DNA of 64,000 nt from Myxococcales bacterium (GTDB taxonomy: Bacteria > Myxococcota_A > Polyangia > Polyangiales > Houyiibacteriaceae), in contig JAOTVB010000006.1 of the NCBI GenBank assembly GCA_029863605.1, positions 62,001 through 126,000 on the forward strand. Reading direction: 5' to 3'. Position 1 is the first letter of the stretch. Each line of letters starts with the position of its first letter. Below, piece by piece: positions 13,152-21,528 of this stretch. The notes beneath the pieces are model-generated. The model saw only the letters and a program-made list of their open reading frames with translations. It was not told the DNA's origin and did no database searches. The translations under genes were made by a program, and so were the position numbers.

Positions 13152-14290
13152 GTCCGGAGCTTCGGATTTTGTGGCAGGCGGCCGCCGCGCCTGTTGCCGA
13201 ACAGGACGCACACCGACTGGCTAGTCTCGATACGCCAGCGTTGTGTGAGGCGGCGCGGGCGCGTCGTGACCATGCCTGGGGCAAGACGCTGACCTTCTCG
13301 CCCAAGGTGTTTTTGCCGATCACCAATCTGTGCCGGAACCGCTGCGACTATTGCTCGTTTCGACGGTCGCCGGGCGATCCCGGTGAGTGGACGATGAGCC
13401 CCGATGAAATCCGGGCGTGGCTCTGCCGTGCGCGCGAGCAAGGCTGCATCGAAGCCTTGTTCTGCCTTGGCGATACCCCCGAGACGGGTTTTCGAGAGTA
13501 CCGAGCGTTGTTGCATTCGTGGGGTCACGATCGAACGGTCGACTACCTTCGCTGGGCTGCCGAGCAGGCTTTGGCCGAGGGGCTTCTGCCCCACACCAAC
13601 GCGGGCATTCTTTCGCGCGAAGACATGATCGAATTGCGTCCGGTCAATGTGAGCCTCGGACTGATGCTCGAGACCGTGAGTGAGCGATTGTGCGAAAAAG
13701 GGATGCCGCACCACAAAGCACCCGACAAGCGTCCGGCGAAGCGCATTCAGATGACGCGAGAGGCCGGCGAGCTTCGAATCCCCTTCACCTCGGGGCTGTT
13801 GATCGGCATCGGCGAGACGCTCGAAGAACGAGTCGCTACGCTGCTCACAATCCGAAGCATCCACCGCCAGTACGGGCACATCCAAGAGGTGATCGTCCAG
13901 AACTTCCGGGCTCACCCCTCGACTCCGATGGGCGCTGTTGCCGAGCCGACGGAGGACGATTTGGCCGCCGCCGTGGCGTTGGCCCGACTCATGTTGGATG
14001 ACGATGTCAGCGTACAAGCCCCGCCGAACCTCAGCCCTGCCTCCACCAAGACCTTGATCGATGCGGGGATCAACGACTTCGGTGGGATTTCACCGGTGAG
14101 CCCAGACTACATCAATCCTCTTCACCCGTGGCCGCACATAGAAAAGCTTTCCGAGGTCTGTGGCGTGGCAGGCTTTGACCTCCAGTCTCGATTGCCGATC
14201 TATCCCTCGCATCTCGGCACCAATGATTTCGTCGACCCTTCCCTTCGCCCGCACGTTGACGAGCGTCAGACAGGACTGGGGGCACGATGA
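13148..14290 (+). CDS. cofG: F0 synthase subunit CofG (radical SAM)
   Basis: The 380-residue radical-SAM enzyme carries the CX3CX2C cluster motif at Cys62, Cys66 and Cys69 (LCRNRCDYCSF). CofG and CofH together make F0, the deazaflavin chromophore of F420, from tyrosine and 5-amino-6-ribitylaminouracil. CofG performs the closing step. The ATG at 13148 overlaps the LLM gene; an upstream in-frame extension would run through that gene in another frame and was rejected. In many actinobacteria the two halves are fused as FbiC, but here they are separate genes overlapping by 4 bases. Confidence 0.93.
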   Translation: MSPELRILWQAAAAPVAEQDAHRLASLDTPALCEAARARRDHAWGKTLTFSPKVFLPITNLCRNRCDYCSFRRSPGDPGEWTMSPDEIRAWLCRAREQGCIEALFCLGDTPETGFREYRALLHSWGHDRTVDYLRWAAEQALAEGLLPHTNAGILSREDMIELRPVNVSLGLMLETVSERLCEKGMPHHKAPDKRPAKRIQMTREAGELRIPFTSGLLIGIGETLEERVATLLTIRSIHRQYGHIQEVIVQNFRAHPSTPMGAVAEPTEDDLAAAVALARLMLDDDVSVQAPPNLSPASTKTLIDAGINDFGGISPVSPDYINPLHPWPHIEKLSEVCGVAGFDLQSRLPIYPSHLGTNDFVDPSLRPHVDERQTGLGAR

Positions 14291-15564
14291 CCACCGAACT
14301 CGAATCCTGTCTGAAAACGGTGTCGGCGGACATCCGCATGATCCTGGAGCGGAGTCTCGAGGGTCACGAGGTCACTGTCATGGACGGGGCGTTACTAAGC
14401 GAAGCTCGAGGCACCGACCTCCACGCCCTTTGCCTGGTGGCGGACGAGCTTCGCCGTCGGCAGGCGGGCGATCGCGTCACCTATGTCGTCAATCGAAACA
14501 TCAACTTCACCAACGTCTGCATCAAGAACTGCAAGTTCTGCGCATTTGCGAGGACGATTCGATCGGAGCAGGGCTATTTTCTCCCGCACGAAGAGATCGC
14601 GCGCCGCGTTCGGCAGGCGTGGGACATGGGAGCAACCGAGGTGTGCCTACAGGCCGGGCTGTCGCCAAACCTGACCGGAGACAGCTACATCGACCTTTGT
14701 CGTGTGGTCAAGGAGGCAGCGCCCGACATTCACATCCACGCGTTCTCACCCGAGGAAGTGAAGTTCGGAGCATCGCTCAAGAGGGTTTCTTTCAAGGACT
14801 ATCTCGTTCTTCTGATGAACGCCGGTTTGGGCTCGCTGCCGGGCACCTCTGCCGAGATTCTCAACGACCAGTTGAGAAAGATCATCGCGCCTACCCGGAT
14901 CAGCACCGCCGAGTGGGTCGACGTCATCACCTCCGCGCACGAGCTCGGCATTCCGACGACCTCGACGATGATGTTCGGCCACGTCGAATCCGTCGAAGAC
15001 CGGATGGGCCACATGGACCTTCTTCGGAGGATTCAGCGCGGGACAGGTGGGTTTACCGAATTCGTTCCGCTCTCTTTCGTGCACGAAGAAGCGCCGTTGT
15101 TCGTGAAGGGCAAGGTGTCAGGCGTCCGTCCAGGCCCCACTGGGGACGACGTGTTGCGTCTTTACGCGATTGCGAGACTGATGCTTGGACACGACATTCC
15201 AAACCTCCAAGCGTCTTGGGTCAAGGAAGGTCTCCGGACTTCGCAGCTCCTTTTGAGTTCGGGCGTCAACGACCTCGGCGGGACACTGATGAACGAAAGC
15301 ATCTCGACTGCCGCCGGCGCGCGACACGGTCAACTCATGACACCCGCGACTTTGCGTCGGGTGATCCGTGATGCTGGCCGAAATCCCGTCGAGCGTAACA
15401 CCTGCTATCGAATCGTCCGCGAGTTCGGCCCTACAGCCGATCGAGACCCGATCGAGCCACTCGATGCAGTGCAAGATTCGGATGCGGTTTTTGGGTCTTA
15501 CGAGGCGCTGACTCTTGATGCCCGGTTTCACTACGAGCCCCGGGGGCTTCGCGTCGTCGGCTGA
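14287..15564 (+). CDS. cofH: F0 synthase subunit CofH (radical SAM)
   Basis: A 425-residue radical-SAM protein with the CX3CX2C motif at Cys78, Cys82 and Cys85 (VCIKNCKFCAFAR), preceded by VVNRNINFTN, a diagnostic stretch of CofH/MqnC-like enzymes. CofH joins the tyrosine-derived 4-hydroxybenzyl radical to 5-amino-6-ribitylaminouracil. Adjacent cofG separates it from the menaquinone MqnC/MqnE paralogues, which this genome does not need since it has the MenA-C-E route. It is probably in one operon with metH-LLM-cofG. Confidence 0.93.
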   Translation: MTTELESCLKTVSADIRMILERSLEGHEVTVMDGALLSEARGTDLHALCLVADELRRRQAGDRVTYVVNRNINFTNVCIKNCKFCAFARTIRSEQGYFLPHEEIARRVRQAWDMGATEVCLQAGLSPNLTGDSYIDLCRVVKEAAPDIHIHAFSPEEVKFGASLKRVSFKDYLVLLMNAGLGSLPGTSAEILNDQLRKIIAPTRISTAEWVDVITSAHELGIPTTSTMMFGHVESVEDRMGHMDLLRRIQRGTGGFTEFVPLSFVHEEAPLFVKGKVSGVRPGPTGDDVLRLYAIARLMLGHDIPNLQASWVKEGLRTSQLLLSSGVNDLGGTLMNESISTAAGARHGQLMTPATLRRVIRDAGRNPVERNTCYRIVREFGPTADRDPIEPLDAVQDSDAVFGSYEALTLDARFHYEPRGLRVVG

Positions 15565-15603
15565 CCCTGTGCTATCCGTGACCTCGTGGTACGCTAGCGG
15601 GCG

Positions 15604-16413
15604 ATGAGTAAATTTGCGGAGCGCTACGGGCCCTGGGCTGTGATCACGGGCGCCTCTTCCGGGATCGGCGCCGAGTTCGCGCGCCAGTTAGCGGGGTATG
15701 GGCTGAACGTTGTTCTGGTCGCCCGCCGCCGCGACCGTTTGGAGGAGCTCGCCTCCGGGATCGAAGACATGTACCGCGTCGAAGCACGTGTCGCGCCTGC
15801 GGATCTCACCGCCCGCAACATCGTCCAAGTGCTGCAACCCGCGCTCGCCGATATCGAGATCGGGCTGTTGGTCAACTGCGCAGGCTTCGGGACGACCGGT
15901 CCCTTCTTGGACATGGACCCGAGCGTGCAGGAGTCGATGATTAACTTGAATTGCCATGCCCCCATCGTGCTCACCCACGAAGTCGCGCAGAGTATGCGTG
16001 AGCGTGGGCGCGGTGGCGTGATCTTCGTCTCTTCGGTGAACGGTTTTTGCGCGGCGCCCGGGATGGCCAACTACAACGCCACCAAAGGCTACGATCTCCT
16101 ATTTGCCGAAGGCCTTGCCGCCGAACTCGCCCCCTACGGCGTCGATGTGCAAGCCCTCTGTCCCGGAGGCACTTACACCGAGTTTCAGCATGTTGCGGGT
16201 CTCGACTCCCGCGCCCTCGGTCCGCTGAGCGGCCTGGTGTTCGCCAACGCCTCGACCGTAGTCACCACCAGCCTCCGAAAGCTAGGCAAACGCGTAACCG
16301 TCATCCACGGCTTCATCAACAAGCTCAACGTCTTCATGATGCGCTTCATGCCACGCTGGCTGTCGACCCGTCTTCTAGGAACTGCCCTGCGGCGCCTGGC
16401 GGCGCACCACTGA
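15604..16413 (+). CDS. classical short-chain dehydrogenase/reductase
   Basis: The 269-residue SDR has the cofactor motif TGASSGIG, the NAG-like strand NCAGFG, Ser in FVSSVNGF and the catalytic YNATK. An ARRRD stretch after the second strand favours NADP(H). It lies 39 bases downstream of cofH on the same strand and converges with cofC with a 5-base gap. The C-terminus (MMRFMPRWLSTRLLGTALRR) is hydrophobic and basic, possibly for membrane contact. The substrate is unknown; sterol or fatty-acyl reduction are options, but nothing in the sequence decides. Confidence 0.82.
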   Translation: MSKFAERYGPWAVITGASSGIGAEFARQLAGYGLNVVLVARRRDRLEELASGIEDMYRVEARVAPADLTARNIVQVLQPALADIEIGLLVNCAGFGTTGPFLDMDPSVQESMINLNCHAPIVLTHEVAQSMRERGRGGVIFVSSVNGFCAAPGMANYNATKGYDLLFAEGLAAELAPYGVDVQALCPGGTYTEFQHVAGLDSRALGPLSGLVFANASTVVTTSLRKLGKRVTVIHGFINKLNVFMMRFMPRWLSTRLLGTALRRLAAHH

Positions 16414-16418
16414 GTCGC

Positions 16419-17015
16419 TCACCGCTCGCGCAGGCGGGCCAGATCACCGGGATCGTCTATGTCGAAGGCAATGCCGCTGCTCAGTTGTACGCTGACCGTT
16501 AGCCCTAGTTCTTCCGCGCGGAGGAGGTGACGGCGCAGGCTGTCTTCGTGCCCGAGGCAGCTTGGGAGCACGGTGGGTGGAGCTAGCGCGATCACATTCG
16601 TGCCTTCGCCGAGGCGGTCGGGGACGAGCACGACGTCGGTCTCCTTAAGTGCACGCATCACGTCGGCGATGTCCTCGCAGGTGAGCTCGGGAAGGTCGCT
16701 CATGCAGACCACTGCTTTTTCAGCTCCACGGTTCGCCAAGTCGCCAAGCGCGTCATCGACCACGCTGGCAAGGCCCGGAGCACCTGGTGGATCGGTGAGC
16801 GGCAGCAGGCCCAAGCGTTCGGCGTGCTCGCGCGTTTCGTCCGAATCACTGATGACGGCGATCTCGTCGACCTCGGGGGCCTGTCGAAGGATGCTGACCA
16901 CGTGCTCGAAGAGCTCCCGGGCCAAGCGCGCTCGCTCCTCAGGCCCCAGCACTTCAGATAACCGGGACTTCGCGTGGTCGAATCCTTTGATCGGAATCAA
17001 TGCCCAAGTGCTCAT
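16419..17015 (-). CDS. cofC: CofC/FbiD-like guanylyltransferase of F420 synthesis
   Basis: The 198-residue nucleotidyltransferase begins STWALIPIKGFDHAKSRLS, the KxxxxAKSRL signature of CofC, with later segments AVVCMSDLPELT and GTNVIALAPP. It couples GTP to 2-phospholactate, phosphoenolpyruvate or 3-phosphoglycerate, giving the activated side arm of F420. Which acid is used cannot be decided by eye. It is last in the minus-strand operon LLM-npdG-cofE-cofD-cofC, and its ATG overlaps the cofD stop by 4 bases. Confidence 0.9.
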   Translation of the reverse strand: MSTWALIPIKGFDHAKSRLSEVLGPEERARLARELFEHVVSILRQAPEVDEIAVISDSDETREHAERLGLLPLTDPPGAPGLASVVDDALGDLANRGAEKAVVCMSDLPELTCEDIADVMRALKETDVVLVPDRLGEGTNVIALAPPTVLPSCLGHEDSLRRHLLRAEELGLTVSVQLSSGIAFDIDDPGDLARLRER

Positions 17016-17947
17016 CGGAGGCTCCGTGCGAAATCGAGCAGCGCCCGAGCCAAGCCTACTCGATCTTCGCGGGTCTGGATCAGGATGTTGGTGTCGAGCA
17101 CGGGGAAGGCCGCGGAAAACGCATCGCCCGGATGAACGACGAACCCGTCAAGAAATGCCTCGTAGTGTGTTGCAACTTGCTGAGCGGAAGCGGGCTTGCC
17201 CTCGAGTTGCGCTATCATCGAAGAGAGCGGCCCTTTGACCGCTCGGCCACCGAGGATCGGGCTAACCCCTACCGTGGTCTTTTCGCGCAAGATCCCGCGG
17301 ACGCCTTCGACCGAGAGGATCGGACCGATCGATACGTACGGGTTCGATGGGCAAATCACGACCAGGTCTGCCAAGCGTAGCGCCTCGATAACCTGGCCTG
17401 TGGGTTGGGCAGCTTTGCCAAGCTCAACCCGTTGCACTTCGGGGCCTGCCCGTGCGCGCACCAGCCAATCTTGAAACGCCATCTCGTCGCCGCCGCGCGT
17501 CACGATCGTCGTCGGGCTCGAAGCATCGGTCATGGGCAAGATCGGTCGTGTCACCTCGAGCCTGCTACAGAGCTTCGCGGTTGCCTCTGTCAGCGAGTCG
17601 CCAGCGGCAAGGGCGCGTGACCGCAATAGGTGCGTCATCAAGTCGCGGTCGCCCAATCGAAACCATGCATCGGCCCCGCGCCGCTCCGCCTCCTCGAGCA
17701 CGTGAAACGTGTCGCCCTCGATGCCCCAGCCCCGCTCCTCGGGAGCCAGTCCTGCAAGGGTGTACATCACCGTGTCGAGGTCCGGGCTGATGTGAAGACC
17801 CCAGTGCGAAAAATCATCCCCGGTGTTGACGACGATCGTGAGTGCACCGGCAGGAAGCACGCGATCGAGCCCATCGACGAGACGCGCGCCCCCGACTCCG
17901 CCCGCGAGAGCTACGACCCGGGGCACCTCTGGACGATCGGCATTCAT
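17012..17947 (-). CDS. cofD: 2-phospho-L-lactate (or related) transferase CofD
   Basis: The 311-residue protein has the CofD N-terminus VVALAGGVGGARLVDGL and the adjoining IVVNTGDDFSHWGLHISPDLDTV region (about residues 36-58), a hallmark of the family. A later ICPSNPYVSIGPIL segment also fits. CofD transfers the phospho-acid from the GDP carrier made by CofC to F0, giving F420-0 or its dehydro form. It overlaps cofE upstream and cofC downstream by 4 bases each. Confidence 0.95.
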   Translation of the reverse strand: MNADRPEVPRVVALAGGVGGARLVDGLDRVLPAGALTIVVNTGDDFSHWGLHISPDLDTVMYTLAGLAPEERGWGIEGDTFHVLEEAERRGADAWFRLGDRDLMTHLLRSRALAAGDSLTEATAKLCSRLEVTRPILPMTDASSPTTIVTRGGDEMAFQDWLVRARAGPEVQRVELGKAAQPTGQVIEALRLADLVVICPSNPYVSIGPILSVEGVRGILREKTTVGVSPILGGRAVKGPLSSMIAQLEGKPASAQQVATHYEAFLDGFVVHPGDAFSAAFPVLDTNILIQTREDRVGLARALLDFARSLR

Positions 17948-18759
17948 GCGTAGAGATCGTTTTCCTGGTCACGCAGGAGGGCGTGACTCGATTCAGCGCT
18001 CGATTTGAAGCGAAGGCCCCGCACCAGGATCACCGGGCGGCCCTCATCGGCCTGACCGGCCACCAGATCCGCTGCCGCGGCCACCGCATCGGCAACAGCA
18101 GTCGCTGTCGCTTCGAGCTTTCGTCCATGGCGGTCGGTTGCGCCGCGGCGGTCCCAGATCGGCGGAATGCCACTCGACCCGATGGCGAATCCGACCGTTC
18201 CTGCGCGAAAGGGTCTGCCCCAAGAATCGGTCACGATGACGCCGACGTCGGCGGAGTAGCGTGCCGCAAGATCGGCATGCAGCTTCCGGGCGGTGGCATC
18301 CGGATTGCGGGGGAGGGTGAGCACCCACGGGCCGCTGTGGGCAGGTGCATCGGCTGGTGCGGCGTTGCTCGCGTCGATCCCAGCGTTCGCGGACACGAAT
18401 CCGAGACGATGTCGAACGATCAGCGCTCCTTTTCTTTTCCGGGAGATCGACTCGCTTTCTCTGAGAATGAGCTCCACCAGGTGTGGATCCTTGTCGACCT
18501 CAGCGCCGAGGGCCTTTGCGTCCTTGCTTGGCTCGATCGTCGACAAGTCCACGAAGCAGTCCTCGGCACGGGAGATGATCTTGCTTGCGATGACCAGCAC
18601 GTCGCCATCGCGAAGCCCGACGTTTGCGCGCTCGAGGCTCGCGATGATCAACGTCACGAGATCGTCGCCACGGTCGACGGTCGGTACGCCGGGGATGGCA
18701 CGAACCAGGATTTCGGCGCCTACGCTGACCTCGCTTACACCCGGCTCAGCGGGGCTCAT
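17944..18759 (-). CDS. cofE: F420-0:L-glutamate ligase CofE, single-domain
   Basis: The 271-residue protein has the CofE pattern [27 protein letters not shown] and [21 protein letters not shown]. It adds the glutamate tail to F420-0 with GTP. Mycobacterial FbiB carries an extra C-terminal nitroreductase domain that reduces dehydro-F420-0, and that domain is absent here. No free-standing version is seen in the window either. It overlaps npdG upstream and cofD downstream. Confidence 0.94.
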   Translation of the reverse strand: MSPAEPGVSEVSVGAEILVRAIPGVPTVDRGDDLVTLIIASLERANVGLRDGDVLVIASKIISRAEDCFVDLSTIEPSKDAKALGAEVDKDPHLVELILRESESISRKRKGALIVRHRLGFVSANAGIDASNAAPADAPAHSGPWVLTLPRNPDATARKLHADLAARYSADVGVIVTDSWGRPFRAGTVGFAIGSSGIPPIWDRRGATDRHGRKLEATATAVADAVAAAADLVAGQADEGRPVILVRGLRFKSSAESSHALLRDQENDLYA

Positions 18760-19412
18760 TCGGTCTCCGGGATGCCCGTGACGCGAATGCCGGAGCCAAC
18801 GCTGTTGTAGCGGCGATTGATGTGGAGCAAGACCGGCGTGAGCGATTCGAGGGCAATGGAGTTCCGAAGCACACCGGCATCCACGCCCCGAAGCCCGAGG
18901 TCGGCGATGATGCCGATGACCTCTGCACGCGCATCTTTGTCATCTCCACACACGAGCACATCGCAATCGAACACGTAGCTCGGGTCGCTGAGATGTTCGG
19001 AGCTGATGTGATGCAGCGCCGCGACGAGGCGCGCGTCATCGCCAAGCAAGGCGCGTGCCTCGAGAGCTGCCGACTGGCCGTCGGGGAGATTGACCGACCG
19101 CACCTTGGGCGGTTGAAGCGGAACGGTGATGTCAACGACGACCTTGTTGCCGACGTGGGCCCTGATCGATTTGAACGTTGGACGGTGCGCGCTGTAGGGA
19201 ACCGTCACGATGATGAGATCGCCGTGTTTGCAGGCGCTCACATTGTCGGCGCCCTGCAACGTGATGCCGAACTCCTCAGAGAATTCCGCAGCTTTGTCCC
19301 GACCCCGCTGTGCATCTCGAGATCCAATGAACACGTCGTGGCCCGCCTTGCCCCAACGCACGCCCAAACCGCGACCCTCGCGGCCCGTGCCGCCCACAAT
19401 TCCGATCTTCAT
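18756..19412 (-). CDS. npdG: F420H2:NADP+ oxidoreductase NpdG
   Basis: The 218-residue Rossmann protein starts MKIGIVGGTGREGRGLGVRW and continues VFIGSRDAQRG, a dinucleotide fold with a GSRD end to strand 2 suited to NADP. It shuttles hydride between NADPH and F420 in the cytoplasm, so it recharges F420H2 for the LLM enzymes. It lies 7 bases after the LLM gene and overlaps cofE by 4 bases. Co-location of synthesis and recharge genes makes this a self-contained F420 module. Confidence 0.92.
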   Translation of the reverse strand: MKIGIVGGTGREGRGLGVRWGKAGHDVFIGSRDAQRGRDKAAEFSEEFGITLQGADNVSACKHGDLIIVTVPYSAHRPTFKSIRAHVGNKVVVDITVPLQPPKVRSVNLPDGQSAALEARALLGDDARLVAALHHISSEHLSDPSYVFDCDVLVCGDDKDARAEVIGIIADLGLRGVDAGVLRNSIALESLTPVLLHINRRYNSVGSGIRVTGIPETE

Positions 19413-19419
19413 ATGCTCC

Positions 19420-20463
19420 TCACGAGTTGAGCTCGGCCACGAACCTGAGCGTATCCATGTCCTGCGAGCCCACCATCATGGTCCCAACTGGAGATTCTTT
19501 CCAGCGCTGAAAACGTTCACGAATTCGGTCCTTCGAGCCGACGAGGTAGAGCTCGTCGACCAGGTCGTCGGGCACGGCGGCGATCGCTTCGTTGCGCTTT
19601 CCGGCTAGGAAAAGGTCCTGAATCTTCACGCAGGCCTCCTCGAAGCCAACCCGGCTCAGGTAGTCTTTGTAGAAGTTTTTCTTCTTGGAGCCCATCCCAC
19701 CGATGTAGAGCGCTAGCTGCATCTTGCAGGGAATCATCACGTGCTGCGGGTCGCCGATGATGACGACCACCGTCGGGGCGATGTCGAAGTTGTGAAGGCC
19801 CTTGCCGTTTCCTGCCTTTTCGAAGCCCCGGTTGAAGTTCTCCATCAACACGTCGGCGCGAGTGGGGTGCATGCAAGTCAGCAAGCAGCCGTCGGCGATC
19901 TCGGCAGACATCTCCTGAGACTTGGGGGCCATCGACCCGGTGTAGACTGGAATGTCGGGGCGGCCATGCACCATGCTCTTAAGTGGCTTGCCCTGTCCGG
20001 TGGAGCCCTCACCACGATACGGGATCTGATACCGCACGCCGTCGAACTCGAGCGGTGCTTTGCGCGCGAAGATCTGCTTCACTATGGTGACATATTCACG
20101 GAGCCAGGTGAGGGTCTTGTTGAAAGGAACGCCGTGCCAACCCTCGACGACTTGAGGTCCTGAGGTCCCGAGCCCCATGATGAAGCGCCCCTTCGAGAGG
20201 GTGTCCATCGTGATCGCCGTCATCGCCGCGTTGGCCGGCGAGCGCCCAGGGAGCTGCATGATCGCGGTGCCGAGCTTGATCGTCGAAGTTTGCGAGCCGA
20301 CCCAGGCGAGCGGCGTCACCGCATCGTTGCCCCAAGACTCGGCCGTCCAAATCGAATCGTAGCCGAGGCGCTCGACCTCCCCGATCTTGTCCATGTTTAC
20401 GAGGCCCTCGACCGTCGTGTTCAATTGCGGACCTGCATACCCAAGACTGAGCCCGAGTTTCAT
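19420..20463 (-). CDS. LLM-class F420-dependent oxidoreductase, Rv3520c-like, first gene of the F420 operon
   Basis: The 347-residue luciferase-fold protein starts MKLGLSLGYAGPQ, with the segments YDSIWTAESWGNDAVTPLAW, TIKLGTAIMQLPGRSPA (about residues 55-71) and GRFIMGLGTSGPQVVEGWHG typical of F420-binding LLM enzymes. The start at 20463 has AGGAGA eight bases ahead; an in-frame upstream extension passes through the operator region. From established knowledge, Rv3520c is an F420-type oxidoreductase next to the sterol genes ltp3/ltp4 of M. tuberculosis. Its operator at 20509-20522 ties it to the sterol regulon here. The actual sterol intermediate reduced or oxidised is unknown. Confidence 0.88.
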   Translation of the reverse strand: MKLGLSLGYAGPQLNTTVEGLVNMDKIGEVERLGYDSIWTAESWGNDAVTPLAWVGSQTSTIKLGTAIMQLPGRSPANAAMTAITMDTLSKGRFIMGLGTSGPQVVEGWHGVPFNKTLTWLREYVTIVKQIFARKAPLEFDGVRYQIPYRGEGSTGQGKPLKSMVHGRPDIPVYTGSMAPKSQEMSAEIADGCLLTCMHPTRADVLMENFNRGFEKAGNGKGLHNFDIAPTVVVIIGDPQHVMIPCKMQLALYIGGMGSKKKNFYKDYLSRVGFEEACVKIQDLFLAGKRNEAIAAVPDDLVDELYLVGSKDRIRERFQRWKESPVGTMMVGSQDMDTLRFVAELNS

Positions 20464-20476
20464 CGTTGTTTCTCCT

Positions 20477-20497
20477 AAAAGGGTACAGTCCCCGTTT
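20477..20497 (+). repeat. short dispersed repeat, copy 1
   Basis: The sequence AAAAGGGTACAGTCCCC followed by GTTT is nearly identical to the copy at 54440-54460. The AAAAGGG and CCCC-TTT arms can pair into a small hairpin. It lies in the leader between the LLM start and the KstR-type operator. Similar elements at 60349 and 61039 are more degenerate. Function unknown. Confidence 0.55.
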
Positions 20498-20508
20498 GTA
20501 ACAGGAAG

Positions 20509-20522
20509 TAGAACGTGTTTCA
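20509..20522. promoter_or_regulatory. KstR-type operator, site 1 (F420 operon / SDR divergent promoter)
   Basis: TAGAACGTGTTTCA fits TnnAACnnGTTnnA at every fixed position. It lies 46 bases upstream of the minus-strand LLM-npdG-cofE-cofD-cofC operon and 38 bases upstream of the plus-strand SDR start at 20560, so one site could control both directions. Four further matches stand before other sterol transcription units. Binding is inferred from the known KstR motif. Confidence 0.72.
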
Positions 20523-20559
20523 ATTTGAGATGGATGCGGGGACGGGTCAGCCTGCCGCC

Positions 20560-21525
20560 ATGCAGGTTCTGGTCACCGGTGCGTTTGGGCGACTCGGACA
20601 GGAGGTGCTGAGAAGGCTGGTCCACGAAGGGCACACCGCCGTTGCTTTCGACCTGCCTTCGAAACCGAATCGACGCCTTGCGAAGCGTTTCGAAGACGAT
20701 GTTCGGATTGTGTGGGGAGACATCCGGTCGCGGGAAGAAGTCGATGCCACGGTCAAGGGTTGTGACGCGATCATCCACAACGCGGGCATCCTTTCGCCGA
20801 TGACCGAGCGGCAGCCCGAGCTCGCTCATGCCGTGAACGTCGTTGGCACCCAGAACATCATCGAGGCAATGGCCGCGCAGTGTCAGACCCCACGGCTAGT
20901 TTATGCGTCGACGTTTTCGGTATGTGGCCCCCGTGTGCCTGGCGGACCGCCGCTCGCAGCCAATGATCCGGCGATCGGCACCGACCACTACACCTCGCAC
21001 AAAACCGAGTGTGAGCGAATCATCCGAGAATCGAGTCTACCCTGGGTGATCTTTCGGATCGGAGTTTCAGTCTCGGCCCAGGCGAAAGACTTCTCGCCAG
21101 ACATTTTTCGACTGCTCTTCGAGATCGATCCCAGGACTCGCCTCGAATACGTACACCCTCGCGACGTAGCGCTCGCGCAGGTGCGCGCAACCTCAGCACC
21201 CGATGCGCTCGGAAAAATTTTGATGATCGGTGGTGGCGAGTCCTGCCGGATGAGCTTCAAGGATTTCTATGGGGCCATTTTCGGGGCTTCAGGGGTCGGA
21301 GAGCTGCCGGCCGAGGCCTACGGAAAGCGGCCCTATTACTGCGATTGGATCGATACCACCGAGAGCCAAGCGATTCTCCACTATCAGGAGCACACCTTCG
21401 ACGATTTCATCCGCGAGTTCCGACACGAGTCGCGCTGGACGCGACCGGTCGTTCGCCTGTTCTCCCCGCTGATCCGCCGCTACCTCCTCCAATACTCCGA
21501 CGCCTGGCAGACTCACAAGCGTTAG
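20560..21525 (+). CDS. extended SDR, 3-beta-hydroxysteroid dehydrogenase/epimerase-like
   Basis: From the ATG at 20560 the product is 321 residues and begins MQVLVTGAFGRLGQEVLRRL, a TGxxGxxG extended-SDR nucleotide site at the very N-terminus. An upstream GTG at 20515 would overlap the operator, so it was not used. The catalytic Tyr-Lys pair appears as YTSHKTE, with the ASTFSVCGP strand before it. Divergent pairing with the F420 operon across a KstR-type operator suggests a role in sterol oxidation, for example the first 3-beta-hydroxyl oxidation. Substrate is inference; nucleotide-sugar epimerases share the fold. Confidence 0.78.
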   Translation: MQVLVTGAFGRLGQEVLRRLVHEGHTAVAFDLPSKPNRRLAKRFEDDVRIVWGDIRSREEVDATVKGCDAIIHNAGILSPMTERQPELAHAVNVVGTQNIIEAMAAQCQTPRLVYASTFSVCGPRVPGGPPLAANDPAIGTDHYTSHKTECERIIRESSLPWVIFRIGVSVSAQAKDFSPDIFRLLFEIDPRTRLEYVHPRDVALAQVRATSAPDALGKILMIGGGESCRMSFKDFYGAIFGASGVGELPAEAYGKRPYYCDWIDTTESQAILHYQEHTFDDFIREFRHESRWTRPVVRLFSPLIRRYLLQYSDAWQTHKR

Positions 21526-21528
21526 TGC

